A stretch of 64,000 nucleotides of DNA, taken from NCBI RefSeq assembly GCF_023700005.1, contig NZ_JAMLJK010000001.1, positions 496,001 to 560,000 of the forward strand. Direction: 5' to 3'. Both the position numbers and the translations under genes were made by a program. Position 1 is the first letter of the stretch; each line of letters starts with the position of its first letter. Source of the stretch: Larsenimonas rhizosphaerae. GTDB taxonomy: Bacteria > Pseudomonadota > Gammaproteobacteria > Pseudomonadales > Halomonadaceae. Below are positions 48,008 through 56,375 of the stretch, piece by piece. The notes beneath the pieces are model-generated. The model was not told where the DNA came from. It ran no database searches and saw nothing but the letters and a program-made list of their open reading frames with translations.

Positions 48008-49172
48008 ATGGCCTCTCGGGATGATGGCTTTTGTGGGCAGTTCTCCCGTATTTGCTCAGTCTGTTGCCGATACTCTGGATACACTGCAATTTCATGGCTT
48101 CATGAGTCAGGCGCTGGTGATTTCGGATCACAACGATTTCTTTGGCCCCAGCAGCAGCAAGGGGGGCAGCCTGCAGTTTTATGAGCTGGGGCTCAATGCT
48201 TCGTTACGCCCAAGCGATAACCTGCTGATTTCTGCTCAGGTGCTCAGCCGGCGGGCGGGCGATGATAGTGCAAAACCTGAACTGGATTATGGCGTAATTG
48301 ATTACCAAGTCTACTCGGGAAACTCAACGACCCTTGGAATAAAGATTGGCCGTGTCAAGAATCCGTTCGGATTCTATAACGAAACGCGAGATGTGCCCTT
48401 TACTCGTACTGGCATATTGCTTCCACAGTCTATCTATTTTGATAGAACCCGAACCCAATCAATATCAGGCGATGGTGTCGCTGAATATTTTGAAAAAAGA
48501 TTTACAGATAGCAGTATTCGATTTCAGGTTGGCTGGGGGTTGCCACAGGTTGATGATAACGTAAAAAATACAATTCTCCCTGATGCCTTGCCAGGCTCTA
48601 TCAAGGCTAAAAATTCCTTGATAAGTCAGCTTTCCTATGAGTATGGCGGTGGACGATTTATTACCGCAATCACCTATGGGAAGATTACCGCTGAGTACGA
48701 TTCTTCATCAAATGGCCCGGGAAATGGTGAGTTTTCCTATGAGCCCGTTATTCTTTCGGCTCAATATAATTCCATGCTATGGAGCCTTACTTCAGAAATT
48801 GCAGTTAGGAAGCGCGAGTTCAGCGGAATCCCGGATTCAAGGTTCAATGATTCTTCAACATCTGGCAGCTGGTATTTACAATATGCTTATCGATTCAATA
48901 ATAAGTGGCAGGGTTTTTTAAGATATGATGCCTTGATTTCTGACCTGAGCGACATGCACGGCAAAGAGTTTGCATCCCAAGGTAATGGCGATGATTATTC
49001 AAGATATGCATTTGATAATACTTTGGGGTTGAAGTGGTTGGTTACACCAAAGTTCATGTTAGCGGCTGAGTATCATAATATTGAAGGGACGGGATGGTTG
49101 TACAAGCCAAACGAAAATGACAACAAGAAATATTGGGATCTTTTCCTCTTTCAGGCCTCGTATCGCTTTTAA
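47976..49172 (+). CDS. Predicted outer-membrane beta-barrel (porin-like) protein
   Basis: A 398-residue protein with a signal peptide (MSACVFC...SSPVFA), then alternating strands typical of a barrel (LQFYELGLNASLRP, LGIKIGRVKNPFGFYNETRD, FMLAAEYHNIEG) ending LFLFQASYRF, with the terminal Phe used for barrel assembly. No porin subfamily is certain. The ATG at 47976 has AAGGA upstream and lies inside the end of the previous gene, so expression is probably coupled. From about 48.5 kb on, codon use becomes markedly AT-richer than in the flanking core genes. Confidence 0.72.
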   Translation: MSACVFCRWIKWPLGMMAFVGSSPVFAQSVADTLDTLQFHGFMSQALVISDHNDFFGPSSSKGGSLQFYELGLNASLRPSDNLLISAQVLSRRAGDDSAKPELDYGVIDYQVYSGNSTTLGIKIGRVKNPFGFYNETRDVPFTRTGILLPQSIYFDRTRTQSISGDGVAEYFEKRFTDSSIRFQVGWGLPQVDDNVKNTILPDALPGSIKAKNSLISQLSYEYGGGRFITAITYGKITAEYDSSSNGPGNGEFSYEPVILSAQYNSMLWSLTSEIAVRKREFSGIPDSRFNDSSTSGSWYLQYAYRFNNKWQGFLRYDALISDLSDMHGKEFASQGNGDDYSRYAFDNTLGLKWLVTPKFMLAAEYHNIEGTGWLYKPNENDNKKYWDLFLFQASYRF

Positions 49173-49190
49173 AGCCAAGGGAGGCTCGTC

Positions 49191-52022
49191 ATGAGTTGCT
49201 TTTCTACCAGCTCAATATTTTTTATAAGTCTGAGGCTCAAGGTTTTTCTTGTTACTACGCTTGTTCTTGTCTTTCTCGCATTTACCTTCTTTTTTGTAAG
49301 TCAGTCAGAGCTTGAGAGTCAGCTGGAACAGCGACAATTTATAAATTACAAGAAACAGAAGCTGGATATAATAAATGCTATAAAAATGTCGCGAAATACC
49401 CTGCAGGGTTATACAAGCATGATTTCTGCTGTCGCGGCGACGGACTCCCTGTTTGGTATTAATGATAATAAAAAAGTTTCAGCGAAAATAAACGAGATAT
49501 GGCCATCCCTTCAACTTGATATAGGGATAGATGAGTTAAAGATTCTGGATAAGGAGGGGAAGGTTGTTCTGGAGAAGGGTGCCTATATTTTTTCAAGAAA
49601 TAAAAATGAAAATATAGATAACGTTTTTTACAGAAGATGGGCTAAAGAGTCTCTTGATCTCGAAAGGCCGGTTTCGAGATTAATATGCAGCAAGGAATGT
49701 AGGCAGTATGCTTTTTCACCTATACTTAGCAACGGAGAAAGCATTGGTGTGGTTGTGGCATCTTTGTCCATAGCTGATGTGGCACGATATATAAATATAG
49801 ATGGAAAAAGTGATATAGCAATTCTTGCTGATATCAAGGAAAGACAACGAAGTTCCTACTTGAAGTCCTGGGGTGGCGATGTGGTCGCTGCTACTAATAA
49901 GGAAGAGACGATAAAGAAAATAGATTATCTGTCTCAGGGATTTTCAAAGAAAGAAATAGTCGATTCTCCAGTCAGGATCAAGCTGAACGATGAGTACTAT
50001 TATGTAATGATGTTTCCTGTCGGAGATAATGGTCATGCCATTGAGGATGGCGGACATGTTGTTGTTTTTTCCAATATTACTGATGAATATGAAAGTGTAA
50101 ATAAAGAATCGGAAAGAGCCTTTTTGATTATTCTTTTGGGGTGGCTTTTTGCAGAGGCAGCTATTTTTGGACTTTTGTGGAAGCCAATGTCCAGTTTGAA
50201 GAAGATTATAGAATATCTTCCGATGCTGGCTGAAGGAAAGTTTGATGATTTTGCTAAAGTAATGAAGATTCCAGGGCGCTACTCTCACGACGAGATCGGT
50301 GTGCTGCAAAGAACAGCTCTTGCAGTATCAGGAAAGCTTCAGCAACTTCAGATCGAGTTGCATGACATGAATTCACAGTTGCAATATCGAGTAGAAGATC
50401 TTGCGAAGGAAAGGGACTTTACGAATAGTCTTTTATCTACTGCCAGTGCGCTAATAATAACCCATGGCGAAAAGTCAGGCGTGGTTATTGCCAATCAACT
50501 TGCTCTTAAAAAAACAGGGTTGCGCCTGGATAATATTATTGGAAAAGGGTTTCAGAACACCTTCCTGAATGACAATGATAGATTCAATTATTTCAGGTCG
50601 GAATTTCAGCAAGAGCATACTCTGGCTGGCAATAATGAAATTATCATCGAATGGTATCATTCTCCCCTTTCGAGCCTATCGAGCGAGGATGCTTATTGGG
50701 TCTCTGTAGGAGTCGATGTTACTGAGAAGAAAAAGGCCGAGAGCAGATTGGTCTGGTTGGCAAATCAGGATTCTCTAACAGGGCTTTATAATCGAAGGTT
50801 TTTCAAGGAAAGGCTTGAGGAATCACTTTCTAATCAAGAATATGGTGCCGTATTTTACCTTGACCTTGACAGATTCAAGGAAGTCAACGAGTTAAGTGGG
50901 CATGGCTCCGGTGATAAACTGCTTTGCATGGTGGCAGATAAGCTGAAGGATTTTCTACCAGACGAATGTTTTATAGCCAGATTGGGCGGTGATGAATTTT
51001 CTGTCTTGCTGCCATTTTATGCAGATAGTCTAGCCATTGACATTGCATCTAAAATAAATGATGCCTTGGATGAAATAAATTTCATAGTAGATAAACAGCG
51101 TCATCGTGCTGTTGCCAGCATCGGTATCGCATCTTATCCCATGCACGGTGATAATACTGAATCAATAATGGCAAATGCCGACATAGCAATGTATTTGGCC
51201 AAGGATAACCCTATGGTCGACTGGCATCTAATTACTGAAAAGGATTTGAGTAAGGAAAATATTCAACACCGTATTTACTGGGATGAAGTTTTGAAACAGT
51301 CTCTGCAAGATGATAGTTTTGAATTCTTTGCCCAGCCAATCATGAATGTAAGTGATAATACGATAAAGCACTATGAGCTACTTATAAGGCTTCCGGATTC
51401 AGTAGGTGGATTTTTCTCCCCAGGTCAATTTATACCTGTGGCTGAGCGTAGTGGGTTGATTATAGATATTGATAGATATGTGATTGAGAAGGGTGTTCAT
51501 TATCTCTCTTGCATGAATGGTGTCAGCTTTTCGATCAATATTTCAGGTAAATCATTAAGAGACGAGTCTCTTGCCGAATTCTTGAGCAAGAAGCTTGAAG
51601 AGTCTGGCGCTCAGGCAGAAAGGTTGATAGTCGAAATCACGGAAACTGAAGCAGTTACTGATTTTGGATTGGCCAGCAAAACTCTTTTGGATATAAAGGA
51701 GCTTGGCTGTAAGGTTGCACTGGATGATTTTGGATCAGGGTTTAGTAGCTTTAGATACCTTGACCGTCTGCCTTCTGATTTTGTAAAAATCGATGGTGAA
51801 TTTATTTCCGGGCTTGAAAGGTCCCCCAGTAACCGAGTTATTGTTAACTCTATATTTGAAGTGTCGAGATCCTTTGGTAAGCAGGTTATAGCTGAATTTG
51901 TTGATAGTGACGAGGTGCTTGATATATTGAGTGAAATAGGTGTTGATTACGCTCAGGGATATCTTGTTGGGAAACCTGAGCATATAAATAAAATTATAAG
52001 GTGTGATGATGAACGTAAGTGA
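49191..52022 (+). CDS. Membrane-bound GGDEF-EAL c-di-GMP enzyme with periplasmic sensor and PAS domain
   Basis: A 943-residue signalling protein: transmembrane helix about 17-37, a periplasmic sensor of about 270 residues (CACHE-like by layout), a second helix about 310-330, a coiled coil and PAS-like domain (about 400-515), GGDEF (about 525-680) and EAL (about 690-935). The cyclase signature RLGGDEF is intact near 598; the inhibitory RxxD site is not seen. The phosphodiesterase residues look present: YELLIR, NISGKS, EITETEA, DDFGSGFSS, VKIDGEF and QGYLVG. It could make and degrade c-di-GMP. It is AT-rich and overlaps the next gene by 14 bp. Confidence 0.92.
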   Translation: MSCFSTSSIFFISLRLKVFLVTTLVLVFLAFTFFFVSQSELESQLEQRQFINYKKQKLDIINAIKMSRNTLQGYTSMISAVAATDSLFGINDNKKVSAKINEIWPSLQLDIGIDELKILDKEGKVVLEKGAYIFSRNKNENIDNVFYRRWAKESLDLERPVSRLICSKECRQYAFSPILSNGESIGVVVASLSIADVARYINIDGKSDIAILADIKERQRSSYLKSWGGDVVAATNKEETIKKIDYLSQGFSKKEIVDSPVRIKLNDEYYYVMMFPVGDNGHAIEDGGHVVVFSNITDEYESVNKESERAFLIILLGWLFAEAAIFGLLWKPMSSLKKIIEYLPMLAEGKFDDFAKVMKIPGRYSHDEIGVLQRTALAVSGKLQQLQIELHDMNSQLQYRVEDLAKERDFTNSLLSTASALIITHGEKSGVVIANQLALKKTGLRLDNIIGKGFQNTFLNDNDRFNYFRSEFQQEHTLAGNNEIIIEWYHSPLSSLSSEDAYWVSVGVDVTEKKKAESRLVWLANQDSLTGLYNRRFFKERLEESLSNQEYGAVFYLDLDRFKEVNELSGHGSGDKLLCMVADKLKDFLPDECFIARLGGDEFSVLLPFYADSLAIDIASKINDALDEINFIVDKQRHRAVASIGIASYPMHGDNTESIMANADIAMYLAKDNPMVDWHLITEKDLSKENIQHRIYWDEVLKQSLQDDSFEFFAQPIMNVSDNTIKHYELLIRLPDSVGGFFSPGQFIPVAERSGLIIDIDRYVIEKGVHYLSCMNGVSFSINISGKSLRDESLAEFLSKKLEESGAQAERLIVEITETEAVTDFGLASKTLLDIKELGCKVALDDFGSGFSSFRYLDRLPSDFVKIDGEFISGLERSPSNRVIVNSIFEVSRSFGKQVIAEFVDSDEVLDILSEIGVDYAQGYLVGKPEHINKIIRCDDERK

Positions 52023-52761
52023 GTTTGAGCGTTATTGCGACGCTTTTGGTTTTTCGGTAATAAATTCTTTCGAGGACTATGTTGCGTGCTGTGAGTTTCG
52101 TCGGGGTGTTTATTATAACAAGTTTGGGTATCTGTCTGGCGATGACTTGATTGATGAGTGGGATGAGTTTGATGATCGCTCCGTGCACCTTGCTTTAAAA
52201 CATAAAGCCTCTGACACGATGGTTGGTTATTTCAGAGTGGTATGTTCGATAGAATCTACCTTGTTACCGATAGAGTCCTACTACCAGGACTGTTTTTTTA
52301 GCGATATTAATCCTGATGCCATGAATCGTGATGGTATATGTGAACTATCAAGATTCTCGCTGTTAACCCGGGTATCTTACGAGAAAGAGAATTTCAATTT
52401 TCTTGATGATGAGGAGTTATTACTCCTGGGGCTATCACGGCATGCTCTGGCTACATCAATTGCATCTGTGGTCAGTGCTGCAGGCCGTGATCATGCTTTT
52501 GCCCTGGTAGAGCCAAGATTTGTAAGGCTGATAAAAGGCTCTAATGTTTTTTTCAAGCGTGTTGGTGATTTTCAGGATTTATATGGAAAAAGGGCACCAT
52601 ATTATGTGAAATGCTCAAGCCTGGTCGCTTCCTTTCCCCCGGATTACCTTTCCATGTTTGAATCCATAAGGAATGATATTCGTGGCGAGGTCAGTTCGGT
52701 CGTGAAATCCTTTTCAAAAAAAAATTCATGGAGAGATTCCTTTCATGGAGCACCCGCATGA
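52009..52761 (+). CDS. LuxI/FeeM-like acyltransferase (PEP-CTERM/exosortase-associated type)
   Basis: A 250-residue protein of the GNAT-like autoinducer-synthase fold. Positions matching LuxI catalysis are visible: Arg in FRRGVYYNKFGYL, the acidic DEWDEFDD, Arg in VGYFRVV and the E-x-x-R in CELSRFSL. Such proteins join an acyl group from acyl carrier protein to an amino compound, as in AHL synthases and N-acyl amino-acid synthases like FeeM. No exosortase, EpsI or LuxR-type regulator is nearby. I choose the ATG at 52009 (MNVSEFERY), with AAGG seven bases upstream; GTG 52003 and ATG 52006 are alternatives. The product is not predictable from sequence. Confidence 0.75.
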   Translation: MNVSEFERYCDAFGFSVINSFEDYVACCEFRRGVYYNKFGYLSGDDLIDEWDEFDDRSVHLALKHKASDTMVGYFRVVCSIESTLLPIESYYQDCFFSDINPDAMNRDGICELSRFSLLTRVSYEKENFNFLDDEELLLLGLSRHALATSIASVVSAAGRDHAFALVEPRFVRLIKGSNVFFKRVGDFQDLYGKRAPYYVKCSSLVASFPPDYLSMFESIRNDIRGEVSSVVKSFSKKNSWRDSFHGAPA

Positions 52762-52772
52762 AAGTGTATCCA

Positions 52773-53786
52773 TCATTCTATTCGTTCATTCAGTATTGCC
52801 CTGACTATAACCTTTCCCCCATCAGGTGAACTTTTGTTGATGGCCTGAAGTGCCAGTGCCAGGGCGCGAGTTGCTACTTCTTCCGTATTCATTTTCATGC
52901 ACGAAATGCGATAACCGAATACTTCCGCGTAAGGCACGGCATCAATGCTGAACAGTAGGAGATCCTTGCCTGGAACGAGTCCTGCTTCAAGGCAGGCCTT
53001 GATGATGCCCAGGGCGATCTGGTTATTGACGGCAATCACTCCTTCGGGGACATCACCCTGACTCAGCACCTCCTTCATGAAGTGATAGGCGGGGTCCATA
53101 GTGAAGTCTGCGTAATGCACTCTGATGGGCGTATCGCCCAGGGCTTCGCGGATGCCGGAGGTTCTCCCAATGGAGACGCGTGAATCACCAGGGCCTGAGA
53201 TGACCAGTACATTGCCTGCCTTCTGTCTTACCATCCATGCGCCTGCCTGGTATCCGCAGTCAGTATTATCGATATACACCCCGCCGGCATGCGCGATATC
53301 AATTTCGCGATCCAGAAGAATTACCGGAATACCACTTTGCTCCAGCCGTGACGCCCATCCAGGATGATAATCTGCATCTGAAGAAATCACTGCGATGATC
53401 AGTGCATCAATCCCCAGTGCCAGAAGGCGCTTTACAGCTACCTGTTCCTGCGTTTCGGATTCATAGGAATCCAGTACCAGAATATCCACATCATGATCGA
53501 GCCCCGCCTTGCTCAGTGACTGCCCGATATGACCAAAAAAGGGGTTGTTCAGGTTGGGCATGACCACGCCGATGCGCTGATGGCGCGCCGGTACCTGTGG
53601 CGATGCCTGGGTGCGCGTCCGTCGATGCGGTCGGTATCCGATTCGTTCAGCGACCTCATGAACCCTGACAAGTGTCTCGGGGTGCACGCTGTCCGGGTTC
53701 GAAAAGGCACGCGATACAGTAATTCTGCTGACGCCCGCTTCTCTGGCTACATCTTCAAGTCGGGTACGCTGGGATGAAGGCATCAT
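52773..53786 (-). CDS. LacI-family transcriptional regulator of the mannitol operon
   Basis: A 337-residue repressor. The N-terminal helix-turn-helix and hinge read LEDVAREAGVSRITVSRAFSN...VHEVAERIGYRPHRR, followed by a periplasmic-binding-protein-like effector domain (IGVVMPNLNNPFFGHIGQSL, VILLDREID, VIAVNNQIALGII). It is divergent from the mannitol transport operon and most likely represses it; a polyol or a phosphorylated derivative is the probable effector. The ATG at 53786 or 53783 is preceded by GGAT; an in-frame frame extends to 53840. It converges on the acyltransferase gene with an 11-bp gap. Confidence 0.9.
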   Translation of the reverse strand: MMPSSQRTRLEDVAREAGVSRITVSRAFSNPDSVHPETLVRVHEVAERIGYRPHRRTRTQASPQVPARHQRIGVVMPNLNNPFFGHIGQSLSKAGLDHDVDILVLDSYESETQEQVAVKRLLALGIDALIIAVISSDADYHPGWASRLEQSGIPVILLDREIDIAHAGGVYIDNTDCGYQAGAWMVRQKAGNVLVISGPGDSRVSIGRTSGIREALGDTPIRVHYADFTMDPAYHFMKEVLSQGDVPEGVIAVNNQIALGIIKACLEAGLVPGKDLLLFSIDAVPYAEVFGYRISCMKMNTEEVATRALALALQAINKSSPDGGKVIVRAILNERIE

Positions 53787-53828
53787 CAATATCCAGATAG
53801 TAGGTGGGGCGGCTGTTTGACGGTCGAT

Positions 53829-53850
53829 TGATAGTATCATTTTGTATCAT
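53829..53850. promoter_or_regulatory. Candidate LacI-family operator, regulator-proximal
   Basis: Contains the odd palindrome TGATAGTATCA (53829-53839) and, overlapping it, two GTATCAT half-sites with a 10-bp period (53834-53840 and 53844-53850). The same 17-bp pattern recurs at 53938-53954 in the opposite orientation. Confidence 0.5.
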
Positions 53851-53937
53851 TGAAAGCAGTGACACTAACCTCGATTTCATCGGAATAAGGGTTAAAACAT
53901 TCCGGCGTGCCTGACGTCATGTGCCTTTTGGTATTAA

Positions 53938-53954
53938 CTGATACTAAATGATAG
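53938..53954. promoter_or_regulatory. Candidate LacI-family operator, operon-proximal
   Basis: CTGATACTAAATGATAG matches 14 of 17 bases of the complement of the proximal site (ATGATACAAAATGATAC). It lies 90 bp upstream of the binding-protein gene and about 100 bp from the other site, a distance suitable for looping. Confidence 0.5.
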
Positions 53955-54043
53955 GAGAGGGCTTGCGTATCATTGGTGCATCATTGTCTTCCACCCCCTG
54001 GCAGTTGACTGGCCAGGCACATCACAATAAAGGGGATCGGCAA

Positions 54044-55369
54044 ATGAGCACATGGCGAGTACTTGTCAAGGGTATCGGCATCGCAGGGGTTGTTGGCTGT
54101 GTCATGCCAGCCCATGCGGACACCACCATTACGGTAGCAACGGTCAATAACCCGGATATGGTGACCATGCAAAAAATGACGGCGGCGTTCAAGAAGGCGC
54201 ATCCGGACATTAACGTGAACTATGTCACCCTGCCGGAGAATGAATTGCGGCAGAAGATCACGACCGATATTGCCAGTGGCGGGGGACAGTACGACGTTAT
54301 TACGGTCAGCAACTATGAAACGCCGATCTGGGCAAAAAACGGCTGGCTGAAGCCGATGGATAATCTACCGGAAAGCTATGCCTCCAATGATTTGATCGAT
54401 TCGGTACGCCAAGGGTTGTCTGCTGACGGTACGCTGTATGCGCTGCCATTTTATGCTGAGTCCTCCATGACCTATTACCGGAAGGACTTGTTCAGCAAGG
54501 CCGGGCTCACCATGCCGGAACGACCTACCTGGGATCAGGTGCAGACGTTTGCAAGGACGCTCAATGACCCGGCGAACGGTGTATACGGCATCTGCCTTCG
54601 CGGATTGCCGGGTTGGGGGCAGAACATGGCGTTGTTCGGCACCATGGTCAACGGTTACGGCGGGCGCTGGTTTGACATGGACTGGCAGGCGCAGCTGACC
54701 AGTGAGCCCTGGAAAAAGGCCGCTGCCATGTATAAAAGCCTGTTGACCGAATACGGGCCTCCCGGTGCCACCTCCAATGGCTTTACCGAATCCGAGACAC
54801 TATTCGCCAATGGTCAGTGTGGCATGTGGGTCGATTCCACGGTCGCTGCCGGGTACCTCTCTGATCCAGCCACGTCAAAAGTTGCAGATCAGGTCGGTTT
54901 TGCTCAATCGCCCTATCAGACCACACAAAATGGTGCCAACTGGCTGTATGTCTGGGCACTGGCCGTGCCGAAGTCTGCTCCGCACGCCGAGGCCGCACAG
55001 ACCTTTGTGGACTGGGCTACCTCCAGCCAGTACATCTCCTCGGTAGCAGCCGACAAGGGCTGGCTGGGTGTGCCGCCAGGAACTCGCACATCAACCTATG
55101 AAAGCGATGGCTACAAGAAGGTGGCCCCCTTTGCCTCATTGGTGTTCAAGGCCATTACATCCGCTGATCCGAACCACCCCACCGCCGAGCCGGTGCCTTA
55201 TACCGGCATTCAGTTCATCAGTATCCCTCAGTTCCAGGCCATCGGAACCCGGGTTGGCCAGCTGATGGCGGGCATCGTGTCCGGTCAGAGTACGATCGAG
55301 CAGGGGCTTGAGCAGGGTCAGCAGTTTACCCAGCGTCTGATTGACCGCGCCGGTTACGGCAAGAAGTAG
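54044..55369 (+). CDS. mtlE: Polyol (mannitol-type) ABC transporter, substrate-binding protein
   Basis: Periplasmic receptor that delivers substrate to the permeases encoded next. It has 441 residues with a signal peptide (MSTWRVLVKGIGIAGVVG...PAHA) and a family 1 extracellular solute-binding fold (TITVATVNNPDMVTMQKMTAAFKKAHPDINVNY). The ATG at 54044 has AGGGGAT upstream; the open frame from 53948 includes the operator. Gene order with dehydrogenase and xylulokinase matches the mannitol operon mtlEFGKDY of Pseudomonas fluorescens, so mannitol, sorbitol or arabitol is the likely ligand. Confidence 0.85.
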   Translation: MSTWRVLVKGIGIAGVVGCVMPAHADTTITVATVNNPDMVTMQKMTAAFKKAHPDINVNYVTLPENELRQKITTDIASGGGQYDVITVSNYETPIWAKNGWLKPMDNLPESYASNDLIDSVRQGLSADGTLYALPFYAESSMTYYRKDLFSKAGLTMPERPTWDQVQTFARTLNDPANGVYGICLRGLPGWGQNMALFGTMVNGYGGRWFDMDWQAQLTSEPWKKAAAMYKSLLTEYGPPGATSNGFTESETLFANGQCGMWVDSTVAAGYLSDPATSKVADQVGFAQSPYQTTQNGANWLYVWALAVPKSAPHAEAAQTFVDWATSSQYISSVAADKGWLGVPPGTRTSTYESDGYKKVAPFASLVFKAITSADPNHPTAEPVPYTGIQFISIPQFQAIGTRVGQLMAGIVSGQSTIEQGLEQGQQFTQRLIDRAGYGKK

Positions 55370-55442
55370 CCGTCTGCCCCGGCATGCGGTCATATCATCG
55401 CGTGCCGGGGCGATCCTTGGCATTGAATACCAGGATAATCCC

Positions 55443-56375
55443 ATGAATACAGAGGCAACAGCCCTGTCCGATAGCCCTGATCGCGGCAGAAAACTGCACC
55501 GACGGCACGGCCCACCGGTTAAGCGTCTGATGGCGCCGGCGGTCATCTTCCTGCTGGTGTGGATGATCGTCCCGCTGGCCATGACAATTTATTACGCCTT
55601 CCAGAATTACAACCTGATGATGCCCACCATGCGGGGCTTTGCCGGGTGGGAAAACTTCTCGATTCTGCTGAACGATCCGACCTTCTGGTCGGCTCTGGTC
55701 AATACCCTGGTACTGGTGGGAGCCTGCCTGATCGTGACCGTCGGGCTCGGCCTTGTACTGGCACTGTTGTTCAACCGTACCTTCATCGGGCGCGGCATTG
55801 CGCGCACGCTTGCCATCTCGCCGTTTTTTGTCATGCCTGTGGTGACCGGGCTGATTTTCAAGAACATGCTGTTTCATCCGGTCTACGGCATCTTTTCATG
55901 GGCCATGCGTACGCTGGGCCTTGAGCCGATAGACTGGCTGGCCCATTACCCGATGCTTTCCATCATCATGATGATTTCCTGGGAATGGACCCCGTTTGCA
56001 TTGTTGATTCTGCTGACCGGTCTGCAGTCGTTGCCGGAAGACCAGATCGAGGCGGTACGGCTGGATGGGGCCAATCGCTGGCAGGAGTTTCGCCATATCG
56101 TGATTCCCCATCTGGGGCAGGTGCTTTATGTGGTGGTCATGCTTGAAAGTATCTTCTTCCTGACCTCCTTTGCCGAAATCTACGCAACAACCAGTGGTGG
56201 TCCGGGAACGGCGACAACCAATCTGCCGTACTACATCTATCTGTCGGCCTTTTTCCAGTATGACATCGGTCTGTCTTCTGCTGCCGCGATCGGGGCGGTG
56301 GTTCTGGCCAATATCTTTGCCTTTTTCCTGATCCGGTTTGTGGCCGGCAACCTCAATGCGGGAGGGCAGCGCTGA
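55443..56375 (+). CDS. mtlF: Polyol ABC transporter, inner-membrane permease (first)
   Basis: MalF-type permease of 310 residues with about six membrane spans (first AVIFLLVWMIVPLAMTIYYAF). The ATPase-coupling EAA loop reads EAVRLDGANRWQEFRHIVIPHL near residues 200-221. The start at ATG 55443 has AGGAT upstream; the frame opens earlier at 55341 inside mtlE. Its stop overlaps the next start by one base. Confidence 0.88.
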   Translation: MNTEATALSDSPDRGRKLHRRHGPPVKRLMAPAVIFLLVWMIVPLAMTIYYAFQNYNLMMPTMRGFAGWENFSILLNDPTFWSALVNTLVLVGACLIVTVGLGLVLALLFNRTFIGRGIARTLAISPFFVMPVVTGLIFKNMLFHPVYGIFSWAMRTLGLEPIDWLAHYPMLSIIMMISWEWTPFALLILLTGLQSLPEDQIEAVRLDGANRWQEFRHIVIPHLGQVLYVVVMLESIFFLTSFAEIYATTSGGPGTATTNLPYYIYLSAFFQYDIGLSSAAAIGAVVLANIFAFFLIRFVAGNLNAGGQR

